Source of the DNA: JAGTVB01 sp964624765
GTDB taxonomy: Bacteria > Pseudomonadota > Gammaproteobacteria > HK1
Direction of reading: 5' to 3'
Assembly (NCBI GenBank): GCA_964624765.1
Contig: CAZUZO010000048.1
Location: 1 to 21,105 of the forward strand
DNA length: 21,105 bases
The notes under the pieces are model-generated. The model was not told the origin of the DNA. It did no database searches and saw nothing but the letters and a program-made list of their open reading frames with translations. The stretch's first letter is position 1; the number at the start of each line of letters is the position of its first letter. The translations under genes and the position numbers were made by a program. This document shows, piece by piece, positions 14,753 to 21,105 of this stretch.

Positions 14753-15106
14753 TCAAATCAAGAGGAAGAACGCCACCGCCGCTGCCACCACCAGACTGAT
14801 AGCCGTGACGGGTGTAACCAGCATCGCGCCGGCCCCTAGCATCAAATAGGCAGCCTCGACCACAAGGAATATCATCGCGATCCCCAATGCCCTGGGCGCG
14901 CTCATCCATTGAGTGAAGCTGGTCAGAGAGATGAACGCAAGGCCCAAAAGGGCGGCACCCATCATGCCAGCGAAGGCGCGGTTCATGGGCTCGTCGGTGA
15001 AGACGGGAGCAATGCTTCCCGGCGCGACGATCAACAGAACCCCCCAAGCCATGAGCAAGATGATGGCCAATCCAAGAGCGAGCCTACGAAACATATCCGT
15101 TGGCAT
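14753..15106 (-). CDS. Small four-helix membrane protein
   Basis: A 117-residue protein made almost entirely of four predicted transmembrane helices at about residues 9-28, 43-63, 71-93 and 96-116. Charged residues are confined to the first few positions and the short loops (FTDEPMNR, QWMSAPRA). No catalytic motif is seen and I do not recognise the family beyond 'small integral membrane protein'. ATG 15106 is well supported by GAGGA 6 nt upstream. Repeat B3 begins 31 bp upstream of the start, so the promoter must be in or beyond that element. Confidence 0.75.
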   Translation of the reverse strand: MPTDMFRRLALGLAIILLMAWGVLLIVAPGSIAPVFTDEPMNRAFAGMMGAALLGLAFISLTSFTQWMSAPRALGIAMIFLVVEAAYLMLGAGAMLVTPVTAISLVVAAAVAFFLLI

Positions 15107-15136
15107 GGCAGTTCCTCAGAAAGTAGGGTCCACTCA

Positions 15137-15275
15137 GAGCTTGTGAAAACCGTCGCGAGCGGTGCGAGAGCCAGGCGAACGGCGCAAAGCCGAGAGACCG
15201 ATCAAGTAGATAGGCGAGGAGCGAGCACCGCCCAACGCTGCTATCGGGTCATGTAGCAGGTTTTTTCACAAGCTT
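15137..15275 (+). mobile_element. Family B MITE-like element, copy B3
   Basis: A 139-bp element with termini GAGCTTGTGAAAACC and (inverted) GGTTTTTTCACAAGCTT. It is flanked by exact 3-bp direct repeats TCA (15134-15136 and 15276-15278). The interior GTAGATAGGCGAGGAGCGAG, then CACCGCCCAACGC, matches B1 and B2. It lies directly upstream of the membrane protein gene on the minus strand. Confidence 0.88.
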
Positions 15276-15278
15276 TCA

Positions 15279-15623
15279 GGGGATAACCCCGCACAATAAT
15301 GCCTTGCACCGATGCAGCCGTCCTTCACTGGGTGATTTTGGAGCTTGTAGACAGCAAGTCTACCGGTACGCTGTCGGCGGTCCTGGGTGGTGGGGCATCA
15401 CATGTTGCCAGTTGTCCACACCCTCTGAATACTTCTAGCTTGGTCAGCGAGCCAAGTCAAGCGGGTTTGGCCGGACCGATGGATCTTTTCCTCGACTGCA
15501 GTCGGTGCCACTATTTGTGAGCCGCCATGGCAGGGCTTGGTCATACATCGGCCGAGCCGGTCGTGCGCTCAAGAACGTCCACTTACGCATCACCCAGAAC
15601 GAGCATCACCAGAAGGAGTAGAG
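15279..15623. other. Intergenic region upstream of superoxide dismutase
   Basis: About 345 bp with no gene I can support; a 73-codon frame at 15299-15520 matches nothing I know. A small inverted repeat, GTAGAC-AGCAA-GTCTAC (15347-15363), is the only regulatory-looking sequence seen and might be an operator, on weak evidence. Confidence 0.45.
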
Positions 15624-16343
15624 ATGAATCATATCGACAGGACGAGATCCTCCACCGTCGTGGATCGCCGGGGCTTTCTCATTGCCTCCGCAGGGGTCTG
15701 CGTGTCGCTCGCCACCGGTGGCTTTCCCTCAACCGTCAACGCCGCAGGGTCCCATGTGTTGCCGCCACTGCCCTTTGCCGACAATGCCTTGGAGCCCGTG
15801 ATTTCGGCAACCACCATCGGTTTTCACTACGAAAAACACCACAAGGGGTACGTGGACACCCTGAATAAGCTGGTTGCCGGGACGGAGTATACTGATCTGC
15901 TTTTGGAGAGGATTATCGGCGACACCGCTGGGCAGCCAGAACGAGCTGCGATCTTCAATAATGCGGCGCAAGTATGGAATCATACATTTTATTGGCAAAG
16001 CCTGACCCCGCAGGGAGGCGGCGCGCCCCCCGCCGCGTTAAAGCCACTCATGGAGGCCTCGTTCGGCAGTGTGCGGGGTTGTCAGCAGGCGTTTGCCGAC
16101 GCGGCGGTTTCACAGTTTGGGAGTGGCTGGGCGTGGCTCGTGCTCGATGGCGAGACACTGCGGGTCATCAAGACCGGCAACGCCGATAACCCCTTGACCA
16201 CCGGGATGAAGCCGCTGCTCACCATCGACGTGTGGGAGCACGCTTATTATCTGGATTACCAAAATCGCCGCGCTGATTATGTGAACGCCGTGCTGGACAA
16301 ACTTATTAACTGGGAGTTTGCACTCCAGAATGCCGGTCTTTAG
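15624..16343 (+). CDS. Fe/Mn superoxide dismutase with Tat-type signal peptide
   Basis: A 239-residue superoxide dismutase, converting superoxide to oxygen and hydrogen peroxide. The metal-ligand motifs of the Fe/Mn family are present: FHYEKHHKGYVDTLN, AAQVWNHTFYWQSL, FGSGWAWLV and DVWEHAYYLDYQNRRADYV. The first 40 residues are an addition to the core: VDRRGFLIASAGVCVSLATG has the twin-arginine pattern, followed by a hydrophobic run and a likely cleavage site after VNAA, so export by Tat to the periplasm is predicted. Choice between iron and manganese is not settled by eye. ATG 15624 is chosen because AAGGAG lies 5 nt upstream; the frame is open further upstream without homology. Repeat A8 begins at the last base of the stop codon. 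Confidence 0.93.
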   Translation: MNHIDRTRSSTVVDRRGFLIASAGVCVSLATGGFPSTVNAAGSHVLPPLPFADNALEPVISATTIGFHYEKHHKGYVDTLNKLVAGTEYTDLLLERIIGDTAGQPERAAIFNNAAQVWNHTFYWQSLTPQGGGAPPAALKPLMEASFGSVRGCQQAFADAAVSQFGSGWAWLVLDGETLRVIKTGNADNPLTTGMKPLLTIDVWEHAYYLDYQNRRADYVNAVLDKLINWEFALQNAGL

Positions 16344-16357
16344 AAGCTGTTTAAAAA
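16343..16357 (+). repeat. Family A fragment A8 (left terminus only)
   Basis: GAAGCTGTTTAAAAA matches the family A terminus and is preceded by TTA. The remaining element is not recognisable. Its first G is the third base of the superoxide dismutase stop codon TAG. Confidence 0.6.
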
Positions 16358-16698
16358 GGGCCATGGTCGCCGTTGATTCAGGAGCACCTCGTGCAGTGTC
16401 CCATCGGGAGCCGCATCCGTGAGCGGGGCCGAGCCCTTGCACCACGGGGCCCGACCGCCGCTCGAGGGCATGAGATGCATTGCGGCCATGGTCATCGTTT
16501 CGTCAGCGTTGCTCTGCAGCACACCGTCGGCGCCCAAACCTTCGGCTGCCCCACGGGCAAGGTCATCAAGCTGCCGAAACGATGCCCCACGCCTGCATTG
16601 CGGTGCCCAAGCGACGCAGGTCGCCTAGAGAAGGGCTATGCTAACGGTAGCTCCGTGACGCCTCGGCTCGCCCTCATCGCTCGCACCCGTTGGTCGCG
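16358..16698. other. Intergenic region after superoxide dismutase
   Basis: About 340 bp. Open frames exist on both strands: plus 16419-16628, with a hydrophobic stretch MRCIAAMVIVSSALLC; and a minus-strand frame opening after a stop at 16625-16627 and running to 16340. Neither has a convincing ribosome-binding site or a family match. I see no supported feature. Confidence 0.4.
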
Positions 16699-17013
16699 CT
16701 AACTTCCTTCGGGACAGACGGCCTGCGCCTCGATAGACACCCCCTGCCGTTCCAATTCCTGAAGCGCCCACTGTAATAGGGCGCTGGTGCCCATGGCCAG
16801 GGAGCCCACGATCCGTTTCCCCAGCTGGTTCCTCATTTCTTGGGAAACAGGAATGTTCACAAACGCCCCCGCGTTTTTTCGGCTAGGGCGACCAACGATT
16901 CGCACCGTACCACGAATATCTTCAGGCGTCATGTTGATAATAAACATATGTGCCGCCGTCTCTTGCTTCGTTGTGCGTCGGCGCCGCGCACCGACCTTTG
17001 AGATCGTACCCAT
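16699..17013 (-). CDS. Small ribbon-helix-helix-like protein
   Basis: A 104-residue protein. Residues 1-15 are very basic (KVGARRRRTTK). The C-terminal half has a strand-helix-helix pattern like ribbon-helix-helix DNA-binding proteins: FVNIPVS (51-57), then QEMRNQLGKRIVGS, then GTSALLQWALQELERQG (75-91). That is a resemblance seen by eye, not a confirmed match. No toxin partner gene is adjacent on the same strand, so an antitoxin role is not supported. ATG 17013 is firmly placed by GGAGG 4 nt upstream. The upstream 60 bp is markedly AT-rich and probably holds the promoter. Confidence 0.65.
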   Translation of the reverse strand: MGTISKVGARRRRTTKQETAAHMFIINMTPEDIRGTVRIVGRPSRKNAGAFVNIPVSQEMRNQLGKRIVGSLAMGTSALLQWALQELERQGVSIEAQAVCPEGS

Positions 17014-17112
17014 GTACCCTCCTATACTTTTTGTTGTTGGTCACACAGTGATGTTACTATGACAATATATTACTACAGACTTAAGTTCTTTTCTAGCACC
17101 ATTTCTTCCCCC

Positions 17113-17152
17113 GGACCGGTCCCCCTCGCTGGTTAAGGCGGGGGTGGGGTCC
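17113..17152. repeat. GC-rich imperfect inverted repeat
   Basis: GGACCGGTCCCCC near 17113 can pair imperfectly with GGGGGTGGGGTCC near 17140. It lies just past the 3' end of the membrane-anchored protein gene (minus strand) and could help end its transcript, but no T-run follows. Confidence 0.4.
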
Positions 17153-17156
17153 TGAA

Positions 17157-17645
17157 TCACTGGGCATTGCTCGGTAGCGGTGCAACGTCTAGATCAAACG
17201 TGGCTGAACTCACTCCCACAGGTACAAGATGCACCTTGACGGGTGTGAGTGTATACACTTTTTGGCCCAGCGTGGCGTGCACCGGCTGACCGAGGGCGAT
17301 CTCCTGAGCCAGTTCGCCCAACCGAACGCCCACGGCGTTGGGGTAACACGCCGTGACAACGAGGGCCAGCTGACCCGGTACGATCCAGACGACATCGTTT
17401 TGCTGAGCGGTGAAGGTGCGCTCCTCCTGGGCACCGAGTCTTTCCTTAAGCTCGGCAATGACCGCCTCAGCGGCCTTTAGCTTGGTCTCTAGCTTTTGAA
17501 CACTCTGATACACAGGCGTGATGGCCGGTTCCGCAAGCCTTCGACCGGCGATCCAGCCGACGCTGGCAGCGATCGCGCACATCACGGCAACGATAGGGAT
17601 CCCTAGCATGAGGGAGACCTTTGTGACAGAGACGGGGGTCTTCAT
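17157..17645 (-). CDS. Membrane-anchored coiled-coil protein, unknown function
   Basis: A 162-residue protein with one N-terminal membrane helix (about residues 10-33, VSLMLGIPIVAVMCAIAASV), then a coiled-coil-like segment (about 45-72, SVQKLETKLKAAEAVIAELK) and a mostly beta C-terminal domain (from about 80) without recognised motifs. The orientation is probably N-in with the C-terminal domain in the periplasm. ATG 17645 has only a weak AGGA about 10 nt upstream. The only same-strand neighbour is the protease gene, separated by repeat A6, so no operon partner is evident. I do not recognise the family. Confidence 0.66.
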   Translation of the reverse strand: MKTPVSVTKVSLMLGIPIVAVMCAIAASVGWIAGRRLAEPAITPVYQSVQKLETKLKAAEAVIAELKERLGAQEERTFTAQQNDVVWIVPGQLALVVTACYPNAVGVRLGELAQEIALGQPVHATLGQKVYTLTPVKVHLVPVGVSSATFDLDVAPLPSNAQ

Positions 17646-17697
17646 AGGCTCAGATTCCTACCTGCAACAGGTTATGCCAACGCGGCGATAAGCTTAA

Positions 17698-17842
17698 GAA
17701 GTTACTTTAAGAACGTCGCGAGCGCCGGCTCCGCCAGGCGCACAGCGGTGACGAACCGCAGTGTACAAAAGCGAGTACATGAGGATTCTGAGCCGCCGCG
17801 AAACGCCGCGCAGGCAAGCGCAGTGTTTTTTGAAACAGCTTC
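17698..17842 (+). mobile_element. Family A MITE-like element, copy A6 (short form)
   Basis: A 145-bp element with a slightly worn left end (GAAGTTACTTTAAGAACG) and an intact right end (TTTTTTGAAACAGCTTC). It is flanked by exact 3-bp direct repeats TAA (17695-17697 and 17843-17845). The centre is TGTAC...GTACA. It lies between the coiled-coil protein gene and the 3' end of the protease gene. Confidence 0.87.
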
Positions 17843-17891
17843 TAAGGGCTGCGCACAACGGGGAGCGAATAGTGTGCCCGATTCGAGGCGC

Positions 17892-20015
17892 CTACGGCTG
17901 AGCATTCGCCTTGGCCCCGTCCGCCTGGCGTGCTTTTTTCTTGCCACCGACGGCTCTCTTGTCGCTGGCTCCCTCGGTGCTGGCTTGGGATCGCCGACCT
18001 GTGTTGCGTGCCGGGGCAGGTGACGGCAGGTACAGCTCCAGGCCGATCTGCACCAGAGTTCCGGAGTCCTCGGCCGCCTTATCCTCGACGCGCAAGGTCC
18101 AGGTGCCCCGACACTTTTTCCCTGCATAGTGTTTGAGCGCTGGGGTATTCGATACATCGTATAGCTTATCGATGTGCTGGCGGTTGCCGCCGTCTCGCCG
18201 ATGCAACACGACCGGCTTTAAACCGCTACGCGCGGGAGGCAGCACGCTGATCACGAGATCGCCGATGTACGTGTGCTGGAGGCGGACATAGACCGCGAGC
18301 CTTTCAATGGGCAGGGCTTCTGTGACCTCCAGGGTTCCTTCGATGCGGCCGAGGTCGGGAATGGGCTCATTGAGGAATTTCTTGATCACCCAACGTGGGG
18401 CGAGCGCTTGCTGGGCGAGCTTGACCGCCGTCTCAGCGTTCAGCCGGCCATAACCATAGAATGGGCTATGGCCTTCGGCGTCGTACTCACCGCCTTGGGG
18501 ATCGATGGGATCGCAGGCACGGCGCAGGATTGCCTTCACCTCATTCCAGCGCAGAGCAGGGTTGGTCGACAGGACGAGCGCCGCTACCCCGGCTGCCCCT
18601 GGGCAAGCACTTGAGGTCCCCCCGAAATCATTGGCGTAGTTTCCCGCTGCGTCACCGAACTGGGCGTTGCCTGGATTGTAACCCAGATGACCGAGGCGGT
18701 CGGTGGTCCAGATGCCGCTGGTCAACGGAGCCGGGTGGTTAAGGGGAGCGTAATCGAAGTCATTGCTGGGAAACGAACACCACACCGATTTGCCGAAGTC
18801 GCTGTAGACGCTGCGCTTCGATCGGTCGTTGCAGGCTGCGACGGCGATCACGTTCTGGTAGCTGGCGTACCCGTCCAGATCGACCGATTCATTTCCATTT
18901 CCGGCGGCAAACAGGATGACGCACCCCTTCCCGCCGCGCCCATTAGCGACCGCGTAGTCGATGGCATCGCGGGTACTGGCGGCCAGCGGCCACGCTTGCC
19001 GATGGCGAGGGTCATCGGGATTCCACCACTGACCGTCCGGCGGTCCCCAACTGCAGGAGATCACGTCTGCGCCGTTGTCAGCCGCCCAACGAAACGCCTG
19101 CGCTTCGCGCACCGAGCCGAGTCCCTCCATCAGACGGATAGGCATTAGTTCGGCTGCAGGGGCAACGCCGGAGGCACCCTCTAGCCCGTTGGCACACGCG
19201 ACTCCGGCGCAGGCGGTACCATGATTGTCGTGCGTCTGGGTGTCCTTTGGCCGCGGATCGTTGCTCTGCAGACTGATGTCCCGCGGGGCGATCACTTTCC
19301 CTCCGCCCCCGAACTCCGGATGATCGATGTCGACGCCGTCGTCGATGACCGCGATGGTGATGCCTTTTCCGCTGCTCATGCTATGTGCGGCCTCCACATT
19401 GGAATGGGCGTTTACGGGCACGCTATTGACCAGGGTCGGTTTCAGGTGCCATTGCTGGGGGAATATCTGCCTTGGTTGCCGTTCCTGGATCAACTCTGGG
19501 TGGCAGTGCACCACCTCGTCGCGGTTTAGCAGCGCTTGGGCGATATCGAACACCTTCTGACCGGTTCCTTCGGGGGCGGCCGCGAAGTAGGCATTGCTGG
19601 CAAAGTCGAGCCGCTCTTTGATGGTCAGCCCAGCCTGGCGCAGGATCGCCTCACAATCCTCGGGATCGAGGTCCTGCCGAAAGCGGATGTAAATATTCTC
19701 GGTGTACAGGACCGGTTCGTTGGTGTCCGGGAATACCAGCACGGATCCGGCGAACTGCACGTCCGCCGAGGTCCGCAGGCTGCGCTTACGGTCATCCGTC
19801 GTCCGGGCACCGGTAGGGACCCGATACACCTCGACGCCGGCATTGGGGAAGCTGGCCACTAGGATGCCGTCGGCGAGCTCGGCGGCGCTCGGCGAGGCAA
19901 CCGGCCCGACACCGCGTATCGGCCGTCGGTTACGGGTTCGAACGGCGATCAGGTCAGGACTTTCTTCTAGCTCGAATCCGGGTTCATCCTGGGTGCCAAA
20001 GTTGACGCGAGGCAT
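17892..20015 (-). CDS. Subtilisin-family (S8) serine protease with P domain
   Basis: A 707-residue protease. The N-terminal 190 residues look like a propeptide or accessory region (YTENIYIRFRQDLDPEDCEA). The S8 catalytic domain spans about 205-535, with the full triad: D225 in IAVIDDGVDIDHPEF, H265 in NHGTACAGVA and S468 in FGGTSSACPGAAGVAAL; the oxyanion asparagine is N373 in FAAGNGN. A P/proprotein-convertase beta domain follows at about 545-665 (IERLAVYVRLQHTYIGDLVI, GTWTLRVEDKAAEDSGTLVQ). The last 40 residues are a Lys/Ala-rich, probably disordered tail. No signal peptide is visible, which is unusual for a subtilase; it may be cytosolic or exported by another route. ATG 20015 is chosen because GAGGAG lies 7 nt upstream; the frame's earlier TTG at 20030 overlaps that site. 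The substrate is unknown. Confidence 0.94.
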   Translation of the reverse strand: MPRVNFGTQDEPGFELEESPDLIAVRTRNRRPIRGVGPVASPSAAELADGILVASFPNAGVEVYRVPTGARTTDDRKRSLRTSADVQFAGSVLVFPDTNEPVLYTENIYIRFRQDLDPEDCEAILRQAGLTIKERLDFASNAYFAAAPEGTGQKVFDIAQALLNRDEVVHCHPELIQERQPRQIFPQQWHLKPTLVNSVPVNAHSNVEAAHSMSSGKGITIAVIDDGVDIDHPEFGGGGKVIAPRDISLQSNDPRPKDTQTHDNHGTACAGVACANGLEGASGVAPAAELMPIRLMEGLGSVREAQAFRWAADNGADVISCSWGPPDGQWWNPDDPRHRQAWPLAASTRDAIDYAVANGRGGKGCVILFAAGNGNESVDLDGYASYQNVIAVAACNDRSKRSVYSDFGKSVWCSFPSNDFDYAPLNHPAPLTSGIWTTDRLGHLGYNPGNAQFGDAAGNYANDFGGTSSACPGAAGVAALVLSTNPALRWNEVKAILRRACDPIDPQGGEYDAEGHSPFYGYGRLNAETAVKLAQQALAPRWVIKKFLNEPIPDLGRIEGTLEVTEALPIERLAVYVRLQHTYIGDLVISVLPPARSGLKPVVLHRRDGGNRQHIDKLYDVSNTPALKHYAGKKCRGTWTLRVEDKAAEDSGTLVQIGLELYLPSPAPARNTGRRSQASTEGASDKRAVGGKKKARQADGAKANAQP

Positions 20016-20254
20016 GATCGTTCTCCTCAATGCGGGTCAGCCAATCCCCAAAAATTCGCTTGCACGCGGTACCAGACAGTCCGCACCGGTGCGGTCCGCC
20101 GGCGAATGCCTGCCGCTTACGGGACGTCATTGAACCACTGCCCACCATCCCCGGCAAGGAGGGCTTGAGCCCTGTTTTCTCAACACCTCACCGGATATAA
20201 CCGCCAGTGATGGGCCTCATGGATTGACCGGTATTGGTGTAGGAAGCGTTCTGA
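20016..20254. other. Upstream region of the protease gene
   Basis: About 240 bp, presumably carrying the protease promoter. It contains a perfect 14-bp palindrome (20081-20094, listed separately). No gene is supported. Together with repeat A7 it fills the space to the Uma2-like gene. Confidence 0.5.
20081..20094. promoter_or_regulatory. Perfect 14-bp palindrome, candidate operator
   Basis: CCGCACCGGTGCGG is its own reverse complement and lies 66 bp upstream of the protease start codon. This is a plausible position for a dimeric regulator site, though GC-rich palindromes of this size can also occur by chance. Confidence 0.35.
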
Positions 20255-20472
20255 GAAGCTGTCTTAAAAATTACTGCGCTTGCCTGAGCTGCGTTGCACG
20301 GCGGCTCGCAATCCCCATGTACTCCCTTGTACACTCCGGTTGTGACTCGCCCTATCCTTGGGGCTCGCCCCTTCGGGGCCAGATTGCGGCTGTTCAAGAT
20401 CGTCTCCGACGATTTCGTCGCCACCGTGCGCCTTGCTCTGCCAGCGCACGTGACATTTTTCAAAACAGCTTC
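20255..20472 (-). mobile_element. Family A MITE-like element, copy A7 (long form, inverted)
   Basis: A 218-bp element in the opposite orientation to A1. Its left end GAAGCTGTCTTAAAAATTAC is the reverse of the usual right end, and its right end is TTTTTCAAAACAGCTTC. The flanks are TGA on the left and TGG on the right. It carries the same roughly 75-bp extra segment as A5, including GGGGCTCGCCCC and a GCCCCTTCGGGGC hairpin. Confidence 0.86.
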
Positions 20473-20545
20473 TGGGATCCCTTCGAGCAGCAGCGCGTTC
20501 GCTCTCCTCCTCGGTCCGCAGGCAAACCACTGAGCAGGACAGCGA

Positions 20546-21040
20546 TTATGCCAAAACCCGACAGCCGCACTCCAGTTCGATAACAACAGGGGATACCTGC
20601 CGCGTGGTGCGGTTTCTCCGGACGTGGAGGACCAACAGCGTCAGGGGGTCGAAGACGATCACGTCCTTGACACCTTGCGATAAATAAAAGGGTGGCCCAA
20701 TTTCCAAATCCTTGGCTTCGTAACCTTTGCTCACTACCTCGACCACCGCTTCAGGAACCATGGTTAAAACTGAATCCTGCTCTTCCTCGCTCGGCTCTCG
20801 GCAAAAGATCGAGATGTCGGGTCGCTTTAGGCCATTAGGGAATTGAACGTAGACATCCACGGCGTGAATGCAATCACATTCCGATTGGGCGGCGCCGGTC
20901 TTATCGATTCCCCGTACGATCCGTTCGATATGTTTTTGATGGCGATACAGCGGTTGCGCTTCCCAAATCGGAAGGCCGTTGACGATTTCAAGGCGAATTC
21001 CAAGCTCACTGGCTTGGAGTAGAATGGGTGGTAAGCTCAT
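20546..21040 (-). CDS. Uma2-family (DUF820) putative endonuclease-like protein
   Basis: A 164-residue protein of the Uma2 type, a PD-(D/E)XK nuclease-like fold common in cyanobacteria and other bacteria, with no settled biological role. Core motifs are DVYVQFPNGLKRPDISIF (62-79, with D75 as the likely metal ligand) and PEAVVEVVSKGYEAKDLEIG (96-115, with E101 and lysines at 105 and 110 as the ExK-like part). These are followed by YLSQGVKDVIVFDPLTLLVL (119-138), the usual ending. The length is a little below the typical 180-200 residues. ATG 21040 has no clear ribosome-binding sequence; TATAAAG lies just upstream, so the transcript may have a very short leader. No restriction or toxin partner is visible. 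Confidence 0.8.
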   Translation of the reverse strand: MSLPPILLQASELGIRLEIVNGLPIWEAQPLYRHQKHIERIVRGIDKTGAAQSECDCIHAVDVYVQFPNGLKRPDISIFCREPSEEEQDSVLTMVPEAVVEVVSKGYEAKDLEIGPPFYLSQGVKDVIVFDPLTLLVLHVRRNRTTRQVSPVVIELECGCRVLA

Positions 21041-21105
21041 GATTCTTTATACTCGATGATCAAGTTTTTATCGCTTGACTATGGAATCACTGTGTGTTGG
21101 GGTGA

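Noticed and set aside
16699..17645. Toxin-antitoxin pair formed by the ribbon-helix-helix-like protein and the coiled-coil membrane protein
   Set aside because: The genes are separated by about 140 bp, the second has a membrane anchor and no toxin motif, and there is no overlap or coupling.
19925..19945. GGTTCGAA-like string resembling a tRNA T-loop
   Set aside because: It lies inside the protease coding sequence and no cloverleaf can be built around it.

Overview
The window looks like a piece of a moderately GC-rich gammaproteobacterial chromosome. The evidence is an E. coli-type RpoD with a large non-conserved region, an UppP with the proteobacterial motifs, a di-haem cytochrome c peroxidase, an HPF/cold-shock-like protein and Fe/Mn superoxide dismutase. 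I cannot name the genus. No rRNA, tRNA, CRISPR array, transposase or prophage gene was seen.

Layout, left to right. The first 70 bases are the 5' end of groES on the minus strand, running off the edge, with a near-perfect CIRCE (HrcA operator) about 100 bp upstream. Facing away from it is an rpoD-like sigma factor gene. A PAS-GGDEF diguanylate cyclase follows, then a methyltransferase region bracketed by two copies of a small repeat. Next come an APH-like/P-loop kinase fusion and an unusual fusion of an archaeal-type S-adenosylmethionine synthetase with a protein-L-isoaspartate methyltransferase. rtcA (RNA 3'-phosphate cyclase) converges on that fusion and is divergent from a di-haem cytochrome c peroxidase. 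Then follow a small four-cysteine protein, an HPF-like ribosome hibernation factor, uppP, a two-CBS-domain protein, a four-helix membrane protein, a Tat-type superoxide dismutase, a small ribbon-helix-helix-like protein, a membrane-anchored coiled-coil protein, a large subtilisin-family protease with a P domain, and a Uma2-family nuclease-like protein.

Most genes are single transcription units. Many have stress or repair roles: chaperonin, sigma factor, c-di-GMP, protein isoaspartyl repair, RNA end repair, peroxidase, superoxide dismutase, ribosome hibernation and a protease. This is a theme, not an operon; shared regulation is not shown by the sequence.

The most striking non-coding content is two families of short, transposase-less, inverted-repeat elements (MITE-like). 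Family A has eight copies or fragments (termini GAAGCTG.../...CAGCTTC); family B has three full copies plus one decayed copy (termini GAGSTTGTG.../...CACAAGCTY). Several copies carry exact 3-bp flanking duplications of the form TNA. They occupy most of the intergenic spaces, and in two cases the element's first base completes a gene's stop codon. The most interesting protein is the SAM synthetase-isoaspartyl methyltransferase fusion, which joins a SAM-making enzyme to a SAM-using one.
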